Assembly: GCF_030408395.1 (NCBI RefSeq)
Contig: NZ_CP046980.1
Span: 682,001 to 746,000 of the forward strand
DNA: 64,000 nucleotides
Direction of reading: 5' to 3'
Source: Corynebacterium aquatimens
GTDB lineage: Bacteria > Actinomycetota > Actinomycetes > Mycobacteriales > Mycobacteriaceae
Positions within the stretch are counted from its first letter, which is position 1. The number at the start of each line of letters is the position of its first letter. A program made the translations under genes and the position numbers. This document shows positions 47,447 to 56,930 of the stretch, in pieces. The notes beneath the pieces are model-generated. The model had not been told where the DNA came from. It did not search any database and saw only the letters and a list, made by a program, of their open reading frames with translations.

Positions 47447-47476
47447 TTGGGGGTATACCCCAGGAGGGTATATACC
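47447..47476 (+). promoter_or_regulatory. CsoR-type copper operator candidate
   Basis: Inverted repeat TATACCC, five-base centre, GGGTATA (47454-47472) inside GGGGGTATACCCC and GGGTATATACC. This is the pattern of CsoR/copper-operon operators. It lies 46 bases before the start of the HMA-protein gene. A TAGCAT (47480-47485) just downstream could be the -10. No csoR gene is present in the window. Confidence 0.6.
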
Positions 47477-47518
47477 AGATAGCATCGCCGAATCCCACCG
47501 ACCCGTAGGAGCTTTCCC

Positions 47519-47845
47519 ATGAACACCTCCCCGCCCCGCCTCTTGCCGATGGCCTCCCACGGCTGCAGCTGTTGCGAACCTGCCTCACGTGCCGACACCG
47601 CCTCCATCCCTGCCGCCAGCGACTCGTCAGCAGGAGGGGCCTCCACTAGCTACCAGGTCACCGGCCTGACCTGCGGGCACTGCGCGAAAAGCGTGACCCA
47701 GGCCCTTCAGGCCCTCCCCCAGGCCGACGACGTCCAGGTCGATCTCGCTGCTGGTGGTGTTTCCACCGTCACGGTCACCGGTGTCGTACCTCCGGAGATG
47801 GTTCGCCGGGCCATCGAGGAGGCCGGCTACACCGTCTTATCCTGA
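47519..47845 (+). CDS. CopZ-like copper chaperone (HMA domain)
   Basis: A 108-residue protein with a C-terminal heavy-metal-associated domain: YQVTGLTCGHCAKSVTQAL carries the CxxC pair and AIEEAGYTVLS ends it. The N-terminal ~45 residues are extra and hold a separate cysteine/histidine cluster (ASHGCSCCEP) that could bind a second Cu(I). It should pass copper to the adjacent ATPase. The next gene begins 51 bases later. Confidence 0.9.
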   Translation: MNTSPPRLLPMASHGCSCCEPASRADTASIPAASDSSAGGASTSYQVTGLTCGHCAKSVTQALQALPQADDVQVDLAAGGVSTVTVTGVVPPEMVRRAIEEAGYTVLS

Positions 47846-47896
47846 TCAGTTTTACCCATCATCTCGACCCCGACCGGGTTGAGCGAAAGGAACGTC

Positions 47897-50125
47897 ATGA
47901 GCACTCCCCACCATTCCGGTGATCACCATGGTGATCACCCCGCTCCGGAAACAGACCACACCCACCACCCGGATCATGCCAGCCACGAACACCACGCAGA
48001 TGCCGACACCCACGGCCAGGCGATGCCCCACGATCACCCGCACTCCGCCCTGGACGATGACCACCACGTTCATGGTCACGGCGAACACGCCGGACACAGC
48101 ACCGCAATGTTTCGGGACCGCTTCTGGTGGTCGCTGATTCTGTCCATTCCCGTCGTTATTTTCAGCCCCATGGTCGCTCACCTGCTCGGCTACGACCTCC
48201 CGGCATTCCCCGGATCCACCTGGATCCCTCCGGTGCTGGGCACGATCATCTTCGTCTACGGCGGAACGCCTTTCCTCAAGGGTGGATGGAAAGAACTGAA
48301 ATCCCGCCAACCCGGGATGATGCTCCTGATCGCCATGGCCATCACCGTGGCGTTTGTCGCCTCCTGGGTCACCACTCTGGGGCTGGGCGGTTTTGACCTG
48401 GACTTCTGGTGGGAGCTGGCTCTGCTGGTGACCATCATGCTGCTGGGCCACTGGCTGGAGATGCGCGCTCTCGGGGCCGCGTCCTCCGCGCTTGACGCGC
48501 TGGCTGCCCTGCTGCCGGATGAGGCCGAGAAAGTCATCGACGGGACCACCCGCACCGTGGCCATCTCCGAGCTGGTCGCCGACGACGTCGTGCTGGTGAG
48601 GGCCGGTGCCCGGGTGCCGGCCGACGGAACCATCGTCGACGGAGCCGCCGAATTCGATGAGGCGATGATCACCGGCGAATCCCGTCCCGTCTTCCGCGAC
48701 ACCGGTGACAAGGTAGTCGCCGGTACCGTGGCCACCGACAACACCGTCCGCATCCGGGTGGAGGCTACCGGCGGGGACACCGCCCTGGCCGGCATCCAAC
48801 GCATGGTTGCCGACGCCCAGGAGTCCTCCTCCCGGGCCCAGGCCCTGGCGGATCGGGCGGCGGCGTTGTTGTTCTGGTTCGCGCTGATCTCCGCTCTGAT
48901 CACCGCGGTGGTGTGGACCATCATCGGCAGCCCGGACGATGCCGTGGTGCGCACGGTCACGGTGCTGGTCATCGCTTGTCCGCACGCCCTGGGCCTGGCG
49001 ATTCCGCTGGTCATTGCGATCTCCTCCGAGCGGGCCGCGAAATCCGGGGTGCTCATCAAGGACCGGATGGCGCTCGAGCGGATGCGCACCATCGACGTGG
49101 TGCTCTTCGACAAAACCGGCACCCTGACCGAGGGTGCGCACGCGGTCACCGGTGTCGCGGCAGCTACGGGCGTCACCGAGGGCGAGCTGCTGGCCCTGGC
49201 CGCCGCCGCGGAGGCCGACAGCGAGCACCCCGTGGCCCGCGCCATCGTGGCGGCCGCGGCCGCCCATCCCGAGGCCTCCCGTCGGCAAATCCGTGCAACT
49301 GGTTTCAGCGCCGCCTCCGGCCGGGGGGTCCGGGCCACTGTCGATGGCGCCGAGATCCTCGTGGGCGGGCCGAACATGCTGCGCGAGTTCAACCTCACCA
49401 CCCCGGCCGAGCTCACCGACACCACCAGCGCCTGGACCGAGCGTGGGGCCGGTGTGCTCCATGTTGTCCGCGACGGTCAGATCATCGGTGTGGTGGCCGT
49501 CGAGGACAAGATCCGCCCCGAATCCCGCGCCGCCGTGAAAGCCCTGCAGGACCGCGGGGTGAAGGTCGGATTGATCACCGGCGACGCCCAGCAGGTGGCC
49601 CACGCTGTCGGACAGGACTTAGGCATTGATGAGGTCTTCGCCGAGGTCCTGCCCCAGGACAAAGACACCAAGGTCACGCAGCTGCAGGACCGGGGTTTGA
49701 GAGTGGCCATGGTCGGTGACGGTGTCAATGACGCCCCCGCTCTGACCCGCGCGGAGGTCGGTATCGCCATCGGTGCCGGCACGGATGTGGCCATGGAATC
49801 CGCCGGAGTGGTCCTGGCCAGTGATGACCCGCGGGCAGTGCTGTCGATGATTGAGCTCTCGCAGGCCAGCTACCGCAAGATGATCCAGAACCTCATCTGG
49901 GCCTCTGGCTACAACATCCTCGCCGTGCCGCTGGCCGCCGGCGTGCTCGCCCCGATCGGGATCGTGCTGTCCCCGGCCGTGGGCGCGATCTTGATGTCTG
50001 CCTCGACCATCGTGGTGGCCCTGAACGCCCAGCTGTTGCGCCGCATTGATCTGGATCCGGCTCACCTGGCTCCGACCGAGTCGAAGGAGGAACACACCAC
50101 GCCTACTCCGGCATCCACCGCCTAA
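47897..50125 (+). CDS. copB: Copper-translocating P-type ATPase, CPH class (CopB type)
   Basis: A 742-residue P1B-type ATPase that pumps copper out. The metal site in the sixth-type helix is IACPHALGLAIPLVIAI (Cys361-Pro-His), which marks the P1B-3 (CopB) class. The phosphorylation motif DKTGTLT has Asp405; the HP motif SEHPVARAI and MVGDGVNDAPALTRAEVG follow, then ASGYNILAVPLAAGVLAPIG. The ~70-residue N-terminus is a His-rich tail (HHSGDHHGDH.. and HEHHADADTH) rather than a CxxC domain, as expected for CopB. AAAGGA lies 6 bases before the ATG. Confidence 0.95.
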   Translation: MSTPHHSGDHHGDHPAPETDHTHHPDHASHEHHADADTHGQAMPHDHPHSALDDDHHVHGHGEHAGHSTAMFRDRFWWSLILSIPVVIFSPMVAHLLGYDLPAFPGSTWIPPVLGTIIFVYGGTPFLKGGWKELKSRQPGMMLLIAMAITVAFVASWVTTLGLGGFDLDFWWELALLVTIMLLGHWLEMRALGAASSALDALAALLPDEAEKVIDGTTRTVAISELVADDVVLVRAGARVPADGTIVDGAAEFDEAMITGESRPVFRDTGDKVVAGTVATDNTVRIRVEATGGDTALAGIQRMVADAQESSSRAQALADRAAALLFWFALISALITAVVWTIIGSPDDAVVRTVTVLVIACPHALGLAIPLVIAISSERAAKSGVLIKDRMALERMRTIDVVLFDKTGTLTEGAHAVTGVAAATGVTEGELLALAAAAEADSEHPVARAIVAAAAAHPEASRRQIRATGFSAASGRGVRATVDGAEILVGGPNMLREFNLTTPAELTDTTSAWTERGAGVLHVVRDGQIIGVVAVEDKIRPESRAAVKALQDRGVKVGLITGDAQQVAHAVGQDLGIDEVFAEVLPQDKDTKVTQLQDRGLRVAMVGDGVNDAPALTRAEVGIAIGAGTDVAMESAGVVLASDDPRAVLSMIELSQASYRKMIQNLIWASGYNILAVPLAAGVLAPIGIVLSPAVGAILMSASTIVVALNAQLLRRIDLDPAHLAPTESKEEHTTPTPASTA

Positions 50126-50170
50126 AGACCTCAGAGTTATCACTTCGCAGGCTCGTACTTCTGAGGTCTT
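50125..50170. terminator. Long-loop inverted repeat after copB
   Basis: AAGACCTCAGA and TCTGAGGTCTT form a perfect 11-bp repeat around a 24-base loop, starting at the copB stop. There is no T-run. It may be a terminator, or mark the right boundary of the copper cassette. Confidence 0.6.
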
Positions 50171-50239
50171 GCGGGGGCGCCTGCAGCGGGCGATGGCTCA
50201 TCGCGCAGGGCGGCTGCGTAATCATCGCCCCGCGGGCAG

Positions 50240-50572
50240 CTACTTAATCAGCTCGATCCCTTCGTCCTCAAACACCCTCTCGACTAAGTCGGTGTCTTTC
50301 GGGCTCATGGACCAATAAGAGCTAATGATCCGCTTCACCTTGTATTCGCGGAGCATATCCACGAGTCCATCTAAGTTCGTGGGGGCTCGACGATCAGCCG
50401 GGTACACCTGCTTAGCAATGGCAGCTGCAAGCTCGCGGACGGTGGCCACCTCGTCGAAAAGCACGATTGCTTCATTGCGGTTATTGCGGCCACTGAGGTC
50501 ACTGTTTTCGCTGCGGTTGGAGCTCAGCGTGCGCAACCTGCGAAGACCCCTTTGTGGATTCCATTTAGTCAA
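50240..50572 (-). CDS. Barstar-like ribonuclease inhibitor
   Basis: 110 residues. The C-terminal ~75 match the barstar fold: an N-terminal strand and helix (AIVLFDEVATVRELAAAIAK), the key acidic helix TNLDGLVDMLREYKVKRIIS, equivalent to barstar NLDALWDCL with its inhibitory Asp, and a final strand (DEGIELIK). The N-terminus (MTKWNPQRGLRRLRTLSS) is basic. The start overlaps the last 8 bases of the ribonuclease gene, so the inhibitor is made from the same transcript. It should neutralise that RNase inside the cell. Confidence 0.83.
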   Translation of the reverse strand: MTKWNPQRGLRRLRTLSSNRSENSDLSGRNNRNEAIVLFDEVATVRELAAAIAKQVYPADRRAPTNLDGLVDMLREYKVKRIISSYWSMSPKDTDLVERVFEDEGIELIK

Positions 50573-51170
50573 TGTCGATCACCTCACAGAAGCTTTCATA
50601 GTGGTCAGCGGTGTAATACCAGACGCGAGGGTCTGTGGCTGGATCCCCGCCGGTGACGATCCTGCGCTCCCCACGGTGCCTGACTCCAGGGGTGTCCACC
50701 GTGTACTCGCGATAGTAATTTTTGCTTTCCTTCGGGAGGAAACCTTCGTAATTGCCAAAGCGTTTCCCATCATTTTCTGGGTAGGGGAAAGGGCCACCGG
50801 CTTGAATATCAGCAATGGTGTCATCTACCTCCGGCGGGATTTCCGCAGGATCGCAGGCGGGAACAGCCCCCACAGTGGCATTAGGCTGAGCCGTTGAGGA
50901 GCGGGTTTGTGGTGCTGATGAGCTGAATCGCGTGCTTGACGGCTCGGGTGCGTTACTCGTCGTGGATGTTGCCGCAGTGGCGGGTGCCGGCGCGTCTTGC
51001 GGGGACTCTTCGGGGTTGGATAGTGGGTCGTTGAACAGCGCCCACAAGAATGCGCCGGTGACGATGAGGCCGAAAACAATCAGAATCGGCAGGGCGATCC
51101 CATGGCCTTTACCCTCAGCGCCTTCGTTCACGTTTCGATTATGAGGTTTCTCCTGCGGCGGGGAAGTCAT
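50565..51170 (-). CDS. Membrane-tethered guanyl-specific ribonuclease (RNase Sa/N1 family)
   Basis: 201 residues. A cytoplasmic start, one membrane helix (ALPILIVFGLIVTGAFLWAL, about 26-45), a Ser/Thr/Pro-rich linker (50-100), then an RNase Sa-type domain (106-198). The catalytic residues of RNase Sa (Glu54, Arg69, His85) have equivalents in NYYREYTVDTPG (Glu155), RGERRIVTG (Arg170) and YTADHYESF (His190). Cys106 and Cys195 match the RNase Sa disulfide. The enzyme cuts single-stranded RNA after guanosine, presumably outside the membrane. It pairs with a barstar-like inhibitor. Confidence 0.87.
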   Translation of the reverse strand: MTSPPQEKPHNRNVNEGAEGKGHGIALPILIVFGLIVTGAFLWALFNDPLSNPEESPQDAPAPATAATSTTSNAPEPSSTRFSSSAPQTRSSTAQPNATVGAVPACDPAEIPPEVDDTIADIQAGGPFPYPENDGKRFGNYEGFLPKESKNYYREYTVDTPGVRHRGERRIVTGGDPATDPRVWYYTADHYESFCEVIDID

Positions 51171-51241
51171 GGCTTCATACTAAATGCCGCCTTGTTTTCG
51201 CCCGGTTGAACTGGAGGCGACGGCGTGTTGTACCCGACTTG

Positions 51242-51247
51242 TAGGAT
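51242..51247 (+). promoter_or_regulatory. Leaderless-type -10 box of dnaG
   Basis: TAGGAT ends six bases before the dnaG ATG at 51254, with no ribosome site. Confidence 0.5.
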
Positions 51248-51253
51248 GTACGC

Positions 51254-53173
51254 ATGGCTAGGGGCAGAATTCCGGATTCAGACGTAGAGGCTATCCGTGA
51301 GCGCGCCAATATTGCTGACATCGTGGGGGAATACGTTCAACTCAAACCAGCGGGGCACGATTCTTTGAAGGGGTTGTCGCCCTTCAAAGATGAGAAGACG
51401 CCGTCCTTTCACGTGCGGCCGGCGCGGGGGTATTACCACTGTTTCTCCACAGGCAAGGGTGGGGATGTGTTCTCCTTCCTCATGGAGATGGAGCAGCTCA
51501 GTTTCCCAGAGGCTGTAGAAGCCGTTGCGGAAGAGATTGGCTACCACATCAATTACCAGGGCGGGACCACTGGTGCGCGCGACGTGAAGCCGGGAACCAG
51601 GTCCCGGCTGTTGGCTGCCAACAAAGCTGCGCACGAGTTCTATCGGGAACAGCTGGAGTTAGAAGAAGCAGAAGTGGGCCGCCGCTTCCTGCTTGACCGC
51701 GGCTTTGACAAGGACACGATCTACCACTTTGAGTGTGGGTACGCGCCCAACGGCTGGGACGCGATGACGAAGCACTTACTGCGCAAGGGCTTTGACGCCC
51801 AGGAGCTGCAGGACGCCGGGCTGTCGTCGATGGGCCGGCGGGGGCCAATTGATAAATTCCGTGGGCGGTTATTGTGGCCGATCAAAGACGTAGCAGGCAA
51901 CGTGATCGGTTTCGGTGCGCGCAAGTTGTTTGATGATGACCCGATGGGCAAGTACATCAACACCGCTGACACGATGCTGTACCACAAGTCGAAGGTGCTG
52001 TTTGGCCTGGATCTGGCAAAGAAGCATATCGCTGCCGGGCACCAGGCCGTGGTTGTGGAGGGCTACACGGACGTGATGGCGATGCACGCGGCGGGGATTC
52101 ACACCGCGGTTGCAGCCTGCGGTACTGCGTTCGGATCTGACCATATGGCGATCATCAGAAGGCTGATGCTGGACGATAACTTCTTCCGTGGGGAGTTGAT
52201 CTACACCTTCGACGGTGATGAGGCTGGTCAGAAGGCAGCGATGCGCGCTTTTGAGGGGGATCAGCAGTTTACGGGCCAGTCCTTTGTTGCGATCGCCCCG
52301 GAAGGCATGGATCCGTGCGATCTGCGTTTGGCCAAAGGGGATGCCGCTGTGCGTGACCTGATTGCTCGACGCATTCCGATGTTCGAGTTTGTTATTGACA
52401 CGCTGTTGAAAGACTTCCCGCTGGATACACCCGAAGGACGATTGCAGGCGCTGCGGCGCACGGTACCGGTGGTGGCGCAAATCAAGGACGCACCCCTGCG
52501 CACCGAGTACGCCCGTCAGCTGGCTGGCTGGGTGGGTTGGCCCGATCCAAATGAGGTCATCCGCCAAGTCCGCGAAGAGGCCCGTAATCCACGATCGCGC
52601 AAACCAAACCAGTGGGAGCAAAGGCAGCAGTGGCAGCAGCGCCAGGAGCAGCAGCGCCAACAGGGCAACGGTCCTGCGCAACGACCGTCGTTCGCGATTC
52701 CCGCGCCCGATGACCCACGCCTGTGGGCGCAGCGTGAGGCGATCAAGTTGGGCCTGCAATACCCGCATGAGGCTGGCTTAATGTTCGACCAACTTGGTCC
52801 CGATGCCTACTCGGATCCTGCGTACCAGGCCGTGCGCCATGCCATTGCACAGGCCGGTGGTGTCACCGGTGCTGAGGATGGGCCCAGCTGGATCGCCGCA
52901 GTCGCCGGACAGATGATTGACCTTAACGGACGCAACTTCGTGGCCATGCTCGCCGTCGAAGAGATTCTCGTGCAGGACACCGCCGCGTACGCGGAGTCAG
53001 TGATGACCCGCCTGAAGGAAGTCCAGGTGGGCAACCAGATCGCGCAACTAAAATCACGTCTTCAGCGCATGCGCCCAACCGATGATGAGATGGCCTATAA
53101 CGCGCTGTTTTCTGACCTAGTGAAACTGGAGCAAGAGCGCCGCGAACTCAACGAACGCGCTTTTAGAAACTAG
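51254..53173 (+). CDS. dnaG: DNA primase DnaG with degenerate zinc motif
   Basis: A 639-residue primase making RNA primers for replication. The N-terminal domain has LKGLSPFKDEKTPSFHVRP and YYHCFSTGKGGDVFSF. The TOPRIM domain includes VVVEGYTDVMAMHAAGI and IYTFDGDEAGQKAAMRAFEG, and the RNA polymerase domain has DRGFDKDTIYHFECGYAP. A Gln-rich linker (NQWEQRQQWQQRQEQQRQQ, about 457-475) precedes the C-terminal helicase-binding domain. The canonical CPFH...CFGC zinc ligands are changed to Ser42, Lys45, Cys63 and Thr66. The adjacent dgt is separated by the copper cassette and the RNase pair. Confidence 0.95.
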   Translation: MARGRIPDSDVEAIRERANIADIVGEYVQLKPAGHDSLKGLSPFKDEKTPSFHVRPARGYYHCFSTGKGGDVFSFLMEMEQLSFPEAVEAVAEEIGYHINYQGGTTGARDVKPGTRSRLLAANKAAHEFYREQLELEEAEVGRRFLLDRGFDKDTIYHFECGYAPNGWDAMTKHLLRKGFDAQELQDAGLSSMGRRGPIDKFRGRLLWPIKDVAGNVIGFGARKLFDDDPMGKYINTADTMLYHKSKVLFGLDLAKKHIAAGHQAVVVEGYTDVMAMHAAGIHTAVAACGTAFGSDHMAIIRRLMLDDNFFRGELIYTFDGDEAGQKAAMRAFEGDQQFTGQSFVAIAPEGMDPCDLRLAKGDAAVRDLIARRIPMFEFVIDTLLKDFPLDTPEGRLQALRRTVPVVAQIKDAPLRTEYARQLAGWVGWPDPNEVIRQVREEARNPRSRKPNQWEQRQQWQQRQEQQRQQGNGPAQRPSFAIPAPDDPRLWAQREAIKLGLQYPHEAGLMFDQLGPDAYSDPAYQAVRHAIAQAGGVTGAEDGPSWIAAVAGQMIDLNGRNFVAMLAVEEILVQDTAAYAESVMTRLKEVQVGNQIAQLKSRLQRMRPTDDEMAYNALFSDLVKLEQERRELNERAFRN

Positions 53174-53285
53174 CTGCGTCTATGGCGAGCGTCGGGGTGA
53201 TTTTCACGCTCACCTTGTCGGACCCATCGGATGCAGTCTTCAGCATAAAAATATCCGAGTCATCTTAATCGATACGATGGGGAGC

Positions 53286-53927
53286 ATGACCGTGCTTGTT
53301 CTTGATCCGCGTTGGCCGAATCTGATCCCCATGGATGTGGTTGCGCGCGTCCAAGGTCCGGTGGAGTTCACCAGCGAGGTTCCTGTGTCTGTGCGGTGGG
53401 ATTTCACGGATCTGGTTCCGTCGGGTGAAGCGGACTCTCATCCGCAGATGGGGTGGGGCTGGCTTGTCACAACCGATCCGAAGAATCCGGATGTGGTGCA
53501 GCGGGTTGCGCGTGGTGAATCCCTGGTTGAGGTGGCTAGTCGGGCAGATTCCGTTTTCGCTGCGGTAAGCACGATGGCCCAAGCGCGCCGGCGTGGTGAG
53601 TGGGAGCGGGGGCAGACACACGAAAGTCTCCTGTACTACCTCGAGCAGGAGGCGGGGGAGTTTTCAGAAGCTGTGCGGACGCATGCGGGGGATGACGAGC
53701 TGAAGAAGGAATTGTCCGATCTTCTGTTGCAAGTTCTTTTCCACGCGGAGATCGCGCAAGAACGGGATGCGTTTGATTTCGGTGACGTCGCGGGCGCGTT
53801 CGTAGAAAAAATGCGCTCCAGGGCGCCGTACCTGTTCGACGGCTCTACCGGACCCGTAGGGGTAGAGGAGCAGGATCGCTTGTGGGCAGAAGGGAAAGCC
53901 CGCGAACAAAAGAACAACGGCCAGTAG
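53286..53927 (+). CDS. MazG-like nucleotide pyrophosphohydrolase
   Basis: 213 residues from ATG 53286 (MTVLVLDPRWPNLIPMDVVA); an in-frame ATG at 53277 is possible. A C-terminal MazG domain (about 110-205) has the metal-binding pattern YLEQEAGEFSEAVR then ELKKELSDLLLQVLFHAEIA. MazG enzymes hydrolyse (d)NTPs to NMP and pyrophosphate and clear damaged nucleotides. The N-terminal ~100 residues are a corynebacterial/mycobacterial extension without a recognised fold. It lies between dnaG and eno, as in relatives. Confidence 0.87.
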   Translation: MTVLVLDPRWPNLIPMDVVARVQGPVEFTSEVPVSVRWDFTDLVPSGEADSHPQMGWGWLVTTDPKNPDVVQRVARGESLVEVASRADSVFAAVSTMAQARRRGEWERGQTHESLLYYLEQEAGEFSEAVRTHAGDDELKKELSDLLLQVLFHAEIAQERDAFDFGDVAGAFVEKMRSRAPYLFDGSTGPVGVEEQDRLWAEGKAREQKNNGQ

Positions 53928-53960
53928 CTACCCCGAGGGGAGCACTGGCCGCGTGATTTT
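53919..53960 (+). terminator. Rho-independent terminator after the MazG-like gene
   Basis: GGCCAGT and ACTGGCC pair around a GC-rich loop that has an inner CCCCGAGGGG helix, followed by TTTTTAGTTTTT. The stem begins in the last codons of the gene. Confidence 0.75.
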
Positions 53961-53978
53961 TAGTTTTTCTGGCAGGTC

Positions 53979-54419
53979 CTACTTTGCCTGGCTGCTGCCC
54001 TGAACCAGCGGCAGGATGGTGCGCAGTTCCGGAAGGCCAGCCCGAGAGGAGATCTGGGAGGCGAAGTCAATGGCCTGGCTCTGCGGGGTGACTGGGTCCG
54101 GCTTCACAGCCTCGCACTCGAGGGCGCGGTCAGCGATGGCGTTAACGGTGGAGCCGGCCAGAAGACGGGTAGCGGTGCCCTGGCCGAGCTGAGTGTTCAG
54201 CTTGTCCACGAGCTGGCTGCGGGTAGTCGTGCCGTCGACAAGGCTCGTGCCGCGCAGCGTGGACTTCACCACATTGCAGTCTGCGGTAGCGATGCCGCCG
54301 TTTGCCAGCTGCTGAAGCTGTGTGAGGTTGAGGTCAGCCTGTGCAGGCATTGCGGTAACGGCGCCGATTGCCGCAGCGGAAGCGATGGTGCCAAGGGCGA
54401 TCTTGTGGGAAATACGCAT
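53979..54419 (-). CDS. Small secreted protein, unknown function
   Basis: A 146-residue protein with a Sec signal peptide (MRISHKIALGTIASAAAIGA, cleavage after AMPAQA). The mature part (~118 residues) is helical, begins DLNLTQLQQLANGG and has two Cys (Cys48 in TADCNVVK and one in LECEAVK) that may form a disulfide. Many corynebacteria encode similar small secreted proteins; the function is unknown. AAAGGACTCCCCC precedes the ATG. Confidence 0.7.
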   Translation of the reverse strand: MRISHKIALGTIASAAAIGAVTAMPAQADLNLTQLQQLANGGIATADCNVVKSTLRGTSLVDGTTTRSQLVDKLNTQLGQGTATRLLAGSTVNAIADRALECEAVKPDPVTPQSQAIDFASQISSRAGLPELRTILPLVQGSSQAK

Positions 54420-54657
54420 TGGGGGAGTCCTTTCAGGTCGAGTGGTTCACTCTGGGAAATTCATGCCGACAAGTAACAGGAGAGATTCTAGCGTAGTTGT
54501 GTGACGAATGGGGCAGATGTTACCAATGTTACGAAAATGTTCATATTTTGGTTCCCTAAATCACGTCAGCGTTCGCGGAGTCTGTGGGTGCACTGAATAG
54601 ATGCGCACTACTTTGTAGGGGCGCGGTGGCGGCCCCGGTGTTGTGCTGTGGTGCCGG

Positions 54658-54663
54658 TAGGAT
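54658..54663 (+). promoter_or_regulatory. Leaderless-type -10 box of the lytic transglycosylase gene
   Basis: TAGGAT ends eight bases before the GTG at 54672; no ribosome site. Confidence 0.45.
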
Positions 54664-54671
54664 GTGCCAAC

Positions 54672-55502
54672 GTGGCAAGGACATCAAGAGCATTTAACGG
54701 GGGCTACCAGCCCCGGCGACGGCGTGGCTGTGGTTGCGCTGCTCTTGGCGCATCCGTGCTGGTGATCATCCTTACCCTGTCGGTTGTCATGTGGTTGGCA
54801 AGCCTGTCTGACGGGCTGCTGACCACTACTAACCGTCAACCGATTCCGCGGGACATCCCCCCAGCAGCGGCGCAACAGCCGCCGCTGATTGATACAGAAG
54901 CCCCAGGGCGCACGGCTAACCAGCTGGGGGAATGGTCGCTTCCGATTGCTGATCAGCTCAACGTGGAGCCCCAGGCCATTCGCGCGTACGCAAACGCGGA
55001 GCTGATCGCGGCGCAAGTCTGGCCGGAGTGCAACTTGAAATGGAACACGCTGGCAGGAATCGGTTGGGTGGAAACCCGGCATGGCACTTATACGGGCAAG
55101 CTGTTTGATGCAGGACGGCTCAATGATGACGGGGTTGCGGACCCCCCGATCATTGGAGTCAGGTTGGACGGATCGCCTGGGTTTGCAAAGATCCACGACA
55201 CTGACGGGGGCGAGTTCGACGGGGACAAAGAATACGATCGCGCCATCGGGCCCATGCAGTTCCTTCCGGAGAGTTGGAAACACTACGGCCGCGATGGAAA
55301 TGGTGATGGTGTAGCTGATCCCCAGCAGATTGATGACGCCGCGTTAGCCGCAGCAACTGTGATGTGTTCCGGCGGGCGGGATATGGCTACGGAGCAGGAC
55401 TGGCGCGCAGCGATTTTGGGGTACAACCACTCCAACGATTACGTGGCGAAAGTGCGCGACGCCGCCGCGAATTACGCGCTAGGACAGCCAGCGCAGCGGT
55501 AG
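54672..55502 (+). CDS. Membrane-anchored lytic transglycosylase (MltB/SLT-2 type)
   Basis: 276 residues. After a basic, Cys-containing start (PRRRRGCGCAALGASVLVII) there is a membrane anchor, then an extracytoplasmic transglycosylase domain. The catalytic Glu is in AGIGWVETRHGTYTG. AIGPMQFLPESWKHYGRDGN and AALAAATVMCSGGRDMATEQ match the MltB/actinobacterial family. It cleaves peptidoglycan glycan strands with 1,6-anhydro-MurNAc formation. I start at GTG 54672 because a -10 box lies just upstream. The gene precedes eno by 100 bases. Confidence 0.9.
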   Translation: MARTSRAFNGGYQPRRRRGCGCAALGASVLVIILTLSVVMWLASLSDGLLTTTNRQPIPRDIPPAAAQQPPLIDTEAPGRTANQLGEWSLPIADQLNVEPQAIRAYANAELIAAQVWPECNLKWNTLAGIGWVETRHGTYTGKLFDAGRLNDDGVADPPIIGVRLDGSPGFAKIHDTDGGEFDGDKEYDRAIGPMQFLPESWKHYGRDGNGDGVADPQQIDDAALAAATVMCSGGRDMATEQDWRAAILGYNHSNDYVAKVRDAAANYALGQPAQR

Positions 55503-55539
55503 TCTTGTCCTGCCATTTTGTCGCTCGGCGTCGAGGTAG

Positions 55540-56880
<1,341 letters not shown>

Positions 56881-56913
56881 GCGTGGTGCGCCGGTAGGGC
56901 GCCACGCGCAAGG

Positions 56914-56919
56914 TAGAAT
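56914..56919 (+). promoter_or_regulatory. -10 box upstream of divIC
   Basis: TAGAAT lies 11 bases before the divIC ATG and right after an eno 3' hairpin (GCGTGG / CCACGC, 56881-56907). It suggests a separate promoter with a very short leader. Confidence 0.4.
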
Positions 56920-56930
56920 TCGAGGCCATC

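Noticed and set aside
42751..50239. Insertion sequence or integrative element carrying the copper genes
   Set aside because: No transposase, integrase or flanking direct repeat is seen, so it is reported only as a cassette of unknown origin.
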